Shown here: in pieces, positions 35,162 to 42,643 of the stretch
Layout: each line of letters begins with the position of its first letter
Position numbering within the stretch: position 1 is the stretch's first letter
NCBI GenBank assembly: GCA_035654775.1
Contig: DASRWB010000038.1
Location: forward strand, 1 to 55,566
Direction of reading: 5' to 3'
Length of the DNA: 55,566 bases
Source: HKST-UBA85 sp035654775
GTDB taxonomy: Bacteria; Bacteroidota; Bacteroidia; Flavobacteriales; Flavobacteriaceae
Notes under the pieces: generated by a model
Databases searched by the model: none
The model's input: the letters and a program-made list of their open reading frames with translations, nothing else
What the model was told of the DNA's origin: nothing
Position numbers and translations under genes: made by a program

Positions 35162-36394
35162 TTAATCTTCAAATTCTTCTTTTAGAATTCTCACTACATC
35201 TAAAATGGTTTCTTCTTCTAAATCGGTGCGTTTTACTAAATCTTCCACATCCAATTCCAGGATACTTTTTGCTGTATCCAGACCTACTCTACTGAATTCT
35301 TCAATTATCCAGCCTTCAATTTCATCGGAGAATTCTTTTAATTCTACATCTTCTTCGGCGCCTTCTCTAAATACGTCTATTTCGTAGCCGGTGAGCAATC
35401 CTGCCAGGCGTATATTGTGTCCGCCTCGTCCAATCGCTTTACTAACTTCTTCAGGTTTTAGAATCACTTCGGCACGTTTTGTTTCTTCATCAATTTTAAC
35501 TGAAGTTACTCTTGCAGGGCTTAAGGCTCTGGTTATGTAGAGTTGCAGGTTATTTGTATAGTTTATTACGTCTATGTTTTCATTACCCAGCTCGCGAACA
35601 ATACCGTGTATTCTGGAGCCTTTCATACCCACACATGCACCTACGGGATCTATTCTGTCGTCATAGGAGTCTACGGCTACTTTGGCTTTTTCGCCGGGTA
35701 TTCTCACTACATTTTTAATGATAATAAGTCCGTCAAAAACTTCGGGGATTTCTTGTTCGAAAAGTTTTTCGAGAAATACCGGAGAGGTTCTTGACATTAT
35801 AATGATGGGTTTGTTTCCTTTAAGTTCCACGCTTTCTATAATGCCTCTTACATTGTCTCCTTTTCTGAAAAAGTCTGAAGGAATTTGTTTGTCTTTAGGG
35901 AGGATAATTTCGTTTCCTTCATCGTCAAGGAGAATAACGGCTCTGTGACGGATGTGATGTACTTCGGCGGTGTATATTTCGCCGATTAAGTCTTTGAATT
36001 GCTTGTATATGTTTGTATTGTCGTGTTCGTGAATTTTGGAAATAAGGTTTTGTCTAAGGGCCAGTATGGCTCTTCTTCCTAGGTCTATTAGTTTTACTTC
36101 TTCAGACACGTCTTCGCCTACTTCAAAATCGGGTTCAATTTTTCGGGCTTCAGACAGTGATATTTCTTGATTAGGATCTTCTACTTCTCCATCGGCTACA
36201 ACAACCCGGTTTCTCCATATTTCGAGGTCTCCTTTGTCGGGGTTGATAATGATGTCAAAGTTATCATCATCCCCAAACTTCTTTTTTAATGCATTTCTAA
36301 ATACATCTTCTAAAATCGCCATTAAGGTCACGCGATCTATTAATTTATCGTCTTTAAATTCTGAAAACGATTCTATTAACGCAAGATTTTCCAT
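35162..36394 (-). CDS. nusA: Transcription termination/antitermination protein NusA
   Basis: RNA polymerase-associated elongation factor of 410 residues. The N-terminal polymerase-binding domain (FKDDKLIDRVTLMAILEDVF) is followed by the S1 domain (IYTAEVHHIRHRAVILL and ELKGNKPIIIMSRTSP) and the two KH domains (DPVGACVGMKGSRIH and AIGRGGHNIRLAGLLTGYEID). A short acidic C-terminal segment replaces the two repeats found in enteric bacteria. Middle gene of the rimP operon; the hairpin in the leader could be a NusA-sensitive site. Confidence 0.98.
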   Translation of the reverse strand: MENLALIESFSEFKDDKLIDRVTLMAILEDVFRNALKKKFGDDDNFDIIINPDKGDLEIWRNRVVVADGEVEDPNQEISLSEARKIEPDFEVGEDVSEEVKLIDLGRRAILALRQNLISKIHEHDNTNIYKQFKDLIGEIYTAEVHHIRHRAVILLDDEGNEIILPKDKQIPSDFFRKGDNVRGIIESVELKGNKPIIIMSRTSPVFLEKLFEQEIPEVFDGLIIIKNVVRIPGEKAKVAVDSYDDRIDPVGACVGMKGSRIHGIVRELGNENIDVINYTNNLQLYITRALSPARVTSVKIDEETKRAEVILKPEEVSKAIGRGGHNIRLAGLLTGYEIDVFREGAEEDVELKEFSDEIEGWIIEEFSRVGLDTAKSILELDVEDLVKRTDLEEETILDVVRILKEEFED

Positions 36395-36405
36395 TTTGCT
36401 TTCAA

Positions 36406-36867
36406 TTAAAATTTAATCAACACTTTTGCTTCTTGTATGTCACTAAAAGGGATAAACATTTGTTTTTTTACGGTTACTTTTCCTTTACCAATAGGCTTAG
36501 GTTCTCTTGTTTTCCACTCTATTTCTATCCCTTCGGGTTTTACATTTGTTAATTTTCCTTCCAGGGTTTGGTTATGGGTTACAATTTTCAGGGTTCTTCC
36601 TGAATTTTTTTTATACTGTCGGTTGTTTACTAATGGAGATGTGGCACCAGCAGATGTTACTTCCAATGAAAAATCTTCAGTTTCTCTGTCGAGATTGTGC
36701 TCTATGGCCCGACTAATAAACACGCAGTCTTCTACTAAGACTCCTTTATCTCCGTCAATAACTATTTTTATCGCATTGTCTGCGGCGACAGAAAAATCGA
36801 TTAGAAATAAATCTTTTCTTTCTTGCAAAGCCTTGTCAAGTAATTCTAGTATGGTATCTGCAAACAT
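36406..36867 (-). CDS. rimP: Ribosome maturation factor RimP
   Basis: Assists 30S subunit assembly. It has 153 residues, normal for the family. The N-terminal domain contains LFLIDFSVAADNAIKIVIDGDKGV and DCVFISRAIEHNLDRE, with LEVTSAGATSPL as the equivalent of the usual EVSSPG. The C-terminal SH3-like domain contains RTLKIVTHNQTLEGKL and IPFSDIQEAKVLIKF. It is first in rimP-nusA-infB, with the leader hairpin described below only 15 bp from its ATG. Confidence 0.95.
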   Translation of the reverse strand: MFADTILELLDKALQERKDLFLIDFSVAADNAIKIVIDGDKGVLVEDCVFISRAIEHNLDRETEDFSLEVTSAGATSPLVNNRQYKKNSGRTLKIVTHNQTLEGKLTNVKPEGIEIEWKTREPKPIGKGKVTVKKQMFIPFSDIQEAKVLIKF

Positions 36868-36876
36868 TTTTAGTAT

Positions 36877-36902
36877 AAAAAGAGGGGACTTTTTGTCCCC
36901 TC
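36877..36902 (-). terminator. Terminator-like hairpin in the rimP leader (possible attenuator)
   Basis: On the minus strand an 8-bp stem (GAGGGGAC at 36902-36895 with GTCCCCTC at 36889-36882), a 5-nt loop and a run of five T (36881-36877) stand between the predicted promoter and the rimP ATG at 36867. No minus-strand gene lies upstream that it could terminate: the next gene is divergent. This leaves a role in the operon's own leader. Confidence 0.7.
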
Positions 36903-36927
36903 CGTAATCCTCTATATTTCAACGCTG

Positions 36928-36959
36928 CAAATATACAATTTTTATATTGAATAGCACAA
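36928..36959 (-). promoter_or_regulatory. Promoter of rimP-nusA-infB (-33 TTG and -7 TATATTTG)
   Basis: The minus strand has TTG at 36959-36957 and TATATTTG at 36935-36928 with a gap of 21 bp, a complete match to the Bacteroidota TTG/TAnnTTTG pattern. Transcription would begin near 36921, giving a leader of about 54 nt that is mostly the hairpin above. Confidence 0.65.
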
Positions 36960-37025
36960 GCTTAGAAATATCATTTTTTATTCTTACTTTTAAGTGCTCT
37001 TCTAAAACATACAAATAGACAACGC

Positions 37026-37850
37026 ATGAAAAGAATATTAGTACCCACAGATTTTTCAAAAGAAGCAGAAAACGCACTTAAAGTAGCTGCACAATTAGCC
37101 CGAAAGCATAAGGCTGAAATATTTTTACTGCATATGCTTGAACTTCCATTACACCAAATAGACGCATTAAGCGGTCACAGTGATTTGCCCGAGGCCATGT
37201 TCTTCATGAAACTGGCGCATAAGAAGTTTGAAGAAACTTTAGCAAAGGATTATTTGAAAGGTGTTCAAGTGCATGAAACTGTAGACTTTCAAGAAGCTTT
37301 TTCTGAAATTAAAAATGTTTGTAAGAAAAAAAATATCGACTTAATTGTTATGGGTTCCCATGGGGTAAGCGGTTTCAAAGAAATGTTTATAGGATCAAAT
37401 ACTGAAAAGGTAGTCCGCACATCGGATGTTCCTGTTCTTGTGATCAAAAATGAACACAAGCAATTTGAAGTTTCTAATTTTGTTTTTGCTTCAGATTTTA
37501 AAAAAGACAGCAGAGAGACCTATAAACAAGCAACCCGACTTGCTGAATCTTTTGGAGCTACAATGCACCTTGTAATGGTAAACACGGCAAACAGTTTTAC
37601 TACTACTGCTGATGCCAACAAGCGTATTCAAGAATTTATCAAGGGCAATCCTTTTGAGAATTATACGATCAACATTTACAACGATAAAAGTGTAGAAAGC
37701 GGAATTTTAAATTTTTCCCATGCTATTAATGCCGATTTAATAGGCATTAGCACTCACGGCCGGCAAGGAATAGCTCATTTTTTAAACGGAAGTATTAGTG
37801 AAGACATCGTGAATCACGCTAAAAGACCTGTAATAACCTTTAAAATTTAA
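37026..37850 (+). CDS. Universal stress protein with two UspA domains
   Basis: Cytoplasmic protein of 274 residues made of two UspA-like halves. The first (about 1-142) has the ILVPTDFSKEAENALKVA start, the IDLIVMGSHGVSGFKEMFIGSNTEKVVR ATP-binding-type loop pattern and VPVLVIKNE. The second (about 150-274) has NFVFASDFKK, ADLIGISTHGRQGIAHFLNGSISEDIVNHAKRPVI. The glycine pattern Gx2Gx9G(S/T) of ATP-binding Usps is visible only in part, so nucleotide binding is not certain. Family members respond to starvation and oxidative stress. It is monocistronic with its own terminator. Confidence 0.93.
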   Translation: MKRILVPTDFSKEAENALKVAAQLARKHKAEIFLLHMLELPLHQIDALSGHSDLPEAMFFMKLAHKKFEETLAKDYLKGVQVHETVDFQEAFSEIKNVCKKKNIDLIVMGSHGVSGFKEMFIGSNTEKVVRTSDVPVLVIKNEHKQFEVSNFVFASDFKKDSRETYKQATRLAESFGATMHLVMVNTANSFTTTADANKRIQEFIKGNPFENYTINIYNDKSVESGILNFSHAINADLIGISTHGRQGIAHFLNGSISEDIVNHAKRPVITFKI

Positions 37851-37870
37851 CCTTTTTTTAAAGTAATCAA

Positions 37871-37903
37871 AAAAGCTCCCGGTAAAACATTCCGGGAGCT
37901 TTT
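37871..37903 (+). terminator. Rho-independent terminator of the universal stress gene
   Basis: A 12-bp stem (AAAAGCTCCCGG at 37871-37882 with CCGGGAGCTTTT at 37892-37903) with a 9-nt loop leads into further T residues, 20 bp after the stop. Confidence 0.93.
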
Positions 37904-37941
37904 TTATTTCTGCGGGATTGGGATCGTAGTACATTTTTCAC

Positions 37942-38020
37942 CCAAAAAACCTTTTCAAAAAAAAAGACCCAACTCTTTAGCCGGATCTGTTCTTTATTTT
38001 TTTGTTGGCCTACTAGGGCT
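37942..38020 (-). repeat. Duplicated copy of tRNA-Gln 3' end plus terminator
   Basis: This 79-bp stretch is nearly identical to 38052-38130 (period 110 bp, differing only by one-base changes in an A run and a T run). It contains a vestige of the tRNA-Gln 3' end (TGGCCTACTAGGGCT on the plus strand, 38006-38020) and a second copy of the terminator hairpin (37966-37987) with its T9 run (37957-37965 on the minus strand). Past 38020 the sequence departs from the tRNA. Confidence 0.9.
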
Positions 38021-38051
38021 TTCTTCGGCGTTGCTCAGGATAAACTTCTCG
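38021..38051. repeat. Short linker resembling a dispersed Flavobacterial repeat
   Basis: The 31-bp spacer between the two copies reads TTCTTCGGCGTTGCTCAGGA followed by TAAACTTCTCG. Its core CTTCG...GCTCAGGATAAACT resembles short repeats scattered widely in Flavobacterial intergenic regions. A related half-core (CTTGTCGAAGTGC) occurs at 55343-55355. This is a judgement from memory. Confidence 0.4.
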
Positions 38052-38067
38052 CCAAAAAAACCTTTTC

Positions 38068-38098
38068 AAAAAAAAAGACCCAACTCTTTAGCCGGATC
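38068..38098 (-). terminator. Terminator of tRNA-Gln
   Basis: On the minus strand GATCCGGCT (38098-38090) can pair with AGTTGGGTC (38085-38077) over nine positions including three G-U pairs, with an AAAG loop, followed by nine T residues (38076-38068). It lies 17 bp after the tRNA 3' end. Confidence 0.75.
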
Positions 38099-38114
38099 TG
38101 TTCTTTATTTTTTG

Positions 38115-38187
38115 TTGGCCTACTAGGGCTCGAACCTAGACTCTTCTGAACCAAAATCAGACGTGTTGCCAGTTACACCATAGGCCA
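38115..38187 (-). tRNA. tRNA-Gln (anticodon UUG)
   Basis: A 73-nt cloverleaf reads on the minus strand. The acceptor stem TGGCCTA pairs perfectly with TAGGCCA. The anticodon stem-loop CTGATTTTGGTTCAG gives anticodon TTG. The T arm contains GGTTCGAGCC. The discriminator base is A at 38115, and the next bases (CAA) are not CCA, so CCA must be added after transcription. It sits alone between the universal stress gene and the DUF2723 gene. Confidence 0.95.
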
Positions 38188-38338
38188 GTGCCTGTTTGAG
38201 GGTGCAAATTTAGTACAAAGTTTTATTTGCACAAACATTTTTATATAAAATAATGCTTCATCCTTAACGTTTACTAAAAAACAAAAGCGGTTTAATATTT
38301 ATTAGTAACTTCGCCCAGGTTTATAAACATTGATATTT

Positions 38339-41300
38339 ATGGCACATTTCAACTTCAGGAAATGGAATACACTTTTAGGTTGGTTCACCTTTTTAATTGC
38401 TTTAATTACCTATTGTCTTACGGTAGAGCCTACGGTAAGTTTTTGGGATGCCGGTGAGTATATCCTGACTTCTGCAAAACTTCAGGTAGGACATCCACCC
38501 GGTGCACCTTTTTTTCAAATGCTAGGTGCATTTTTCTCTATGTTTGCTTTTGGTGAAGCTTCCAACATAGGTTTGGTAATGAACCTTATGAGCGCTTTTT
38601 CCAGTGCCTTTACTATTTTGTTTATGTTCTGGACCATTTCTTTACTACTAAAAAGACTTGTGCTTAAAAAAGCTGACGTTTCTAAACAAAAAGGAATGGC
38701 TATTTTAGGCAGTAGTTTGGTTGGGAGTCTGGCTTTCGCATTTACAGATTCCTTTTGGTACAATGCTGTTGAGACTGAAGTTTACGCCATGGCAACTCTT
38801 ATTATGGCTGTACTTTTCTGGCTTGGTTTGCGCTGGGAAGAAGATATGGACAGTCCCAGAGGAAACAAATGGCTGGTTTTAATTTCGTTTGTTGTAGGTT
38901 TGTCTTTCGGGGTTCATTTCATGGGTTTATTAACTATTCCTGCTATTGGACTTATTTACTACTTTAAAAACTACAAGGAAATAACCGTCAAAAATTTCAT
39001 CCTTGCCAATGTGGTTTCAGTTGCAATACTTTTATTTGTTTTCAAACTTTTAGCCCCTAACATCTTAAGATATTTTAGCGCTTTGGAACTGTTCTTTGTA
39101 AATACTGTCGGCTTGCCTTTTAACTCCGGAACCATTATTGCCGGAATTTTATTGGTTGCCTCTATTTATTTTGGCTTACGGTATACGACTCAAAAACAAT
39201 ACACACACATGAACACTGCCATTCTCTGTATTACCTTTGTAATTATAGGTTTTTCTACGTGGCTGATGCTCCCTATACGTGCCAATGCAAATGTTGTAGT
39301 TAACGAAAATGATCCTTCAGATGCCCGCGAGTTGTTGGCTTACTACAATCTGGAACAATATCCCGAAACCCATTTGTTTTATGGGCCGCAATTTACAGAC
39401 CAATACGCCGGACTTGATGAAAAAAACCCCTATGTAGACGATAAACCTAATTATGAAAAAGATGAAGCTTCCGGCAAATATGTGGTTATAAACCACTGGA
39501 AAAACGCCAAACAAAATTTCAACAGCAAACACGCTTCTATTTTACCGCGTATGTGGAGCACCGAACACGCTGTAAACTATATGACTTTTACCGGTATTTT
39601 AGATTTTAAGCTCAAGCCTGAATACCGAATGGAAAACGAGCTGCGTGCAATTATACAAGATTTCAGAAATCAAATGCAGGCCGGAGAAGTTGACTATGAA
39701 GATTACCATAGCTTTTTGCAACAGTTTTCTCAATATATCGATGTAGAAAAACCTTCATTTGCTGACAACATAGCCTATATGTTTCAGTATCAATTAGGGT
39801 ATATGTACTGGCGTTATTTTATGTGGAATTTTGCGGGCAGACAAGACGATATTCAAGGGAAACTGGACAATCACGGCAACTGGATAAGCGGCATAACTCC
39901 TATAGACAGCTTTCTTTTGGGCGTTTCACAAAAAAACTTACCCGGCGACATGAAAAACAACAAGGGTAGAAACACTTATTACTTTTTACCCTTAATATTA
40001 GGCCTGATTGGGCTATTTTTTCTCTTTAACCAAGACAAAAAATGGTTTTGGACGCTGTTGGTATTTTTTCTTTTTACCGGTTTAGCTATTCAGGTGTATA
40101 CCAATATACGCCCGTTTGAACCCCGAGAACGCGATTACTCTGTGGTTGGTTCATTTTATGTCTTTGCTCTTTGGATAGGTTTTGGTGTTTATGCACTTTA
40201 TGATGCATTGAAAAAGCACGTAAAAGGGCAATGGCTTGTTCCTGCAATTACTGCAGTATGCTTACTATTAGTCCCCGGAGTTTTAGTATCAAACAACTGG
40301 GATGATCATGACAGATCCAACAAAAAAACTGCTTTGGCCATGGCAAAAATGTATTTAGATTCCTGTGCCGAAAACAGTATTTTATTCACCATAGGAGACA
40401 ACGACACTTTTGCCCTGTGGTATGCCCAGGAAATTGAAGGCTACCGAAAAGATGTGAGAATAGTAAACACAAGCCTGTTTCAAACCGATTGGTATATTGA
40501 CCAAATGAAACGTAAAGTATATACCAGCGACCCTATACCTTCGCAATTAACTCACAAGCAATATCGCTATGGCACACGAGACTATATTATGAAAAGAATT
40601 ATCTCTCAAGACACCATGCATATCAAAAGTTTTTTGGATTTTGTTTCCAGTGATGATGACAGAACCAAATTTAAATACATCTTACAACAGCAAGGTGAAA
40701 ACCCGGAAGAATACCCGTCACAACTCGTCAATTCCAATTATTTCCCGGTGGAAAATATCCGTATTCCGGTAGCTAAAGAAAATGTACTTGAAAATGGTAT
40801 TGTCAAGCCTAAAGATGCAGATAAAATCGTCCCGTACATCGACATAAAAATTACAGATAATGCACTGTATAAAAACCGTTTGCTCATGCTGGATATAGTA
40901 GCAAATAACGACTGGAAACGTCCAATATATTTCTCCGGCGGTGCTTTTGGGAACGACGATTATATCTGGATGAAAGATTACCTGCAACTAGACGGCATGT
41001 GCTATAAACTGGTTCCTATAAAAACACCTGTAAGTCGTGCCAATCCTTTCGATATGGGGCGCGTAGACAGTGAGCTTATGTATCAAATTGTAAAAAAATG
41101 GGATTGGGGAAATAGTGGCGACCCAAACCTGTATCACGACCCTGAAACCCGAAAAAACTCTATCACTTACAGAGGAAATCTGGCTCGACTTATCGAACAA
41201 TTAATCAATGAAGAAAAGCTGGAGCAAGCCGAAGAAATAGCAGATATAGCCATGACAAACATGCCTGTTGAACACTATGGCTATTACACTCTTTTGGAAC

Positions 41301-41668
41301 CTTATATTAGTGCTTATTATGAAGTAGGAGCAAAAGATAAAGCACGAAAACTATTTAAAGATGTGGCTAAAAAATATCAGGAAAATTTAGCCTATTATGC
41401 CGGTCTTTCAGAAAATGAACAAATGAAAACCATAGAGGAAATTGTGTCTGATATGGAACGCTACCGAGGTATTGTAGATGTGGTTGTTGAATACGATGAT
41501 GAACTTGGCGAAAAAGAACAATTGACTTTTAACAACTACATCAAACTATTCAGTAGGCTTGGAGGTTCGGAGATGGAAGAACCCGATGATGACATTACGG
41601 ATATTTTACCTGAAGTTGATACAACCATGCTTCCTGAAGAAGACTCTTTAGTGCCTCCTTTAGATTAA
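38339..41668 (+). CDS. DUF2723 / TMEM260-like GT-C fold membrane protein
   Basis: Large membrane protein of 1109 residues from the ATG at 38339. The N-terminal 330 residues and a later stretch (about 530-650) hold about 12 membrane helices. The first periplasmic loop carries the family signature FWDAGEYI...GHPPGAPFF with acidic residues of the type used by GT-C glycosyltransferases, and FTDSFWYNAVETEVYAM follows. The C-terminal half is soluble (FTIGDNDTFALWYAQEIEGYR, QLVNSNYFPVENIRIP) and ends in an acidic tail. The human relative TMEM260 is a protein O-mannosyltransferase, so a bacterial glycan-transfer role is likely; the acceptor is unknown. The polysaccharide deacetylase follows 5 bp later. 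Confidence 0.9.
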   Translation: MAHFNFRKWNTLLGWFTFLIALITYCLTVEPTVSFWDAGEYILTSAKLQVGHPPGAPFFQMLGAFFSMFAFGEASNIGLVMNLMSAFSSAFTILFMFWTISLLLKRLVLKKADVSKQKGMAILGSSLVGSLAFAFTDSFWYNAVETEVYAMATLIMAVLFWLGLRWEEDMDSPRGNKWLVLISFVVGLSFGVHFMGLLTIPAIGLIYYFKNYKEITVKNFILANVVSVAILLFVFKLLAPNILRYFSALELFFVNTVGLPFNSGTIIAGILLVASIYFGLRYTTQKQYTHMNTAILCITFVIIGFSTWLMLPIRANANVVVNENDPSDARELLAYYNLEQYPETHLFYGPQFTDQYAGLDEKNPYVDDKPNYEKDEASGKYVVINHWKNAKQNFNSKHASILPRMWSTEHAVNYMTFTGILDFKLKPEYRMENELRAIIQDFRNQMQAGEVDYEDYHSFLQQFSQYIDVEKPSFADNIAYMFQYQLGYMYWRYFMWNFAGRQDDIQGKLDNHGNWISGITPIDSFLLGVSQKNLPGDMKNNKGRNTYYFLPLILGLIGLFFLFNQDKKWFWTLLVFFLFTGLAIQVYTNIRPFEPRERDYSVVGSFYVFALWIGFGVYALYDALKKHVKGQWLVPAITAVCLLLVPGVLVSNNWDDHDRSNKKTALAMAKMYLDSCAENSILFTIGDNDTFALWYAQEIEGYRKDVRIVNTSLFQTDWYIDQMKRKVYTSDPIPSQLTHKQYRYGTRDYIMKRIISQDTMHIKSFLDFVSSDDDRTKFKYILQQQGENPEEYPSQLVNSNYFPVENIRIPVAKENVLENGIVKPKDADKIVPYIDIKITDNALYKNRLLMLDIVANNDWKRPIYFSGGAFGNDDYIWMKDYLQLDGMCYKLVPIKTPVSRANPFDMGRVDSELMYQIVKKWDWGNSGDPNLYHDPETRKNSITYRGNLARLIEQLINEEKLEQAEEIADIAMTNMPVEHYGYYTLLEPYISAYYEVGAKDKARKLFKDVAKKYQENLAYYAGLSENEQMKTIEEIVSDMERYRGIVDVVVEYDDELGEKEQLTFNNYIKLFSRLGGSEMEEPDDDITDILPEVDTTMLPEEDSLVPPLD

Positions 41669-41673
41669 CAGTC

Positions 41674-42297
41674 ATGAATTTAACCCCGATTAAAACGCCT
41701 AAAATTGCCATCCGTTTTTTTCCGAATTACCTATGGCGTATTGATACCTCGGAAAAGGATATATATCTCACCTTTGACGATGGACCAACCGCCGAAGTTA
41801 CACCTTGGATTCTTGATACATTAAGTTCTTTTGATGCAAAAGCTACTTTTTTTTGTATTGGAAAAAATGTAGTAGCCAATCCCGAAATATATACTTCTCT
41901 TTTGGCTGCCGGTCACACTGTTGGCAATCATACACATACACATCTTAAAGGCTGGAAAACTCCTTTACCTGAATATGTTTCGGATGTAGCCCTAGCAAAA
42001 CAGCATATAGCTTCATCATTGTTTAGGCCACCTTACGGCAAGCTTACCTCTAAACAAGGGAAAGCGTTACAAACACAAGGGTTTCGTGTTGTTATGTGGG
42101 ATGTACTTTCTATGGATTGGGATAACTCCGTTTCTGTGGAAACCTGTCTGGAAAATGTGCTTAAAAAAAGCCGTCCGGGAAGCATCGTTGTTTTTCACGA
42201 CAGTATAAAAGCCTCACGAAATATGCAATATGCCCTGCCTAAAGTACTGGCTCATTTTAGTAATGAGGGATATACTTTTAAGGCCTTACCATTTTAA
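41674..42297 (+). CDS. Polysaccharide deacetylase family protein (NodB-type)
   Basis: Carbohydrate esterase family 4-like protein of 207 residues. The motifs in order are TFDDGP (general base Asp and metal Asp), HTHTH (metal His pair), RPPYGK and W.VLSMDWD, followed by IVVFHDS. No signal peptide is obvious, so it may act on a cytoplasmic-side or membrane-bound precursor, or be exported by another route. It probably forms an operon with the DUF2723 gene upstream (5-bp gap). Its stop codon overlaps that of the convergent thioredoxin-like gene. Confidence 0.92.
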   Translation: MNLTPIKTPKIAIRFFPNYLWRIDTSEKDIYLTFDDGPTAEVTPWILDTLSSFDAKATFFCIGKNVVANPEIYTSLLAAGHTVGNHTHTHLKGWKTPLPEYVSDVALAKQHIASSLFRPPYGKLTSKQGKALQTQGFRVVMWDVLSMDWDNSVSVETCLENVLKKSRPGSIVVFHDSIKASRNMQYALPKVLAHFSNEGYTFKALPF

Positions 42298-42590
42298 ATG
42301 TATTCTTGAATAATTCCAATAAGGGTATTGGCATCCTGTTCGCCGCTATGACGCCATTTCATTTCTCCGTTTTTATAAATGATTAAGGTAGGCAATCCTT
42401 TAACCCGAAGTGCTTCGGCAAGTTCCTTATTTTTATCGACATCAATTTTAATTACTCGTGCCTTGTCGCCTAGTGCAGCCGCAACATCACGAAGTACAGG
42501 ATGCATTGCTGTAGATTGTTCATTCCATTCGGTAAAAAAATCCAATAAAACAGGAATATCTACATCTATTAATTCCCCGAATTTTGACAT
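42294..42590 (-). CDS. Thioredoxin-fold protein lacking the active-site cysteines
   Basis: Cytoplasmic protein of 98 residues that keeps the thioredoxin frame: VLLDFFTEW, then VIKIDVDKNKELAEALRVKGLPTLIIYKNGE with the cis-Pro region GLPT and the GEMKWRHSG turn. The usual WCGPC site reads W22-N23-E24-Q25-S26, so both catalytic Cys are replaced (by Asn and Ser) and no other cysteine is present. It therefore cannot perform dithiol-disulfide exchange in the usual way and is more likely a binding or chaperone-type protein. It is convergent with the deacetylase and 53 bp after the metallophosphoesterase stop. Confidence 0.9.
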   Translation of the reverse strand: MSKFGELIDVDIPVLLDFFTEWNEQSTAMHPVLRDVAAALGDKARVIKIDVDKNKELAEALRVKGLPTLIIYKNGEMKWRHSGEQDANTLIGIIQEYI

Positions 42591-42643
42591 ACGTTAAAGG
42601 TTTAAGTCAAATATGTTATTACAAATATAACATTTCCTTGCAA

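Noticed and set aside
37942..38130. CRISPR-like direct repeats
   Set aside because: Only two long copies, and they contain a tRNA end and a terminator; no cas genes.
38006..38187. Active integration site at tRNA-Gln
   Set aside because: Tempting because of the duplicated tRNA 3' end, but no integrase or cargo lies between the copies, and the duplicated part includes the terminator. Kept only as one of several explanations.
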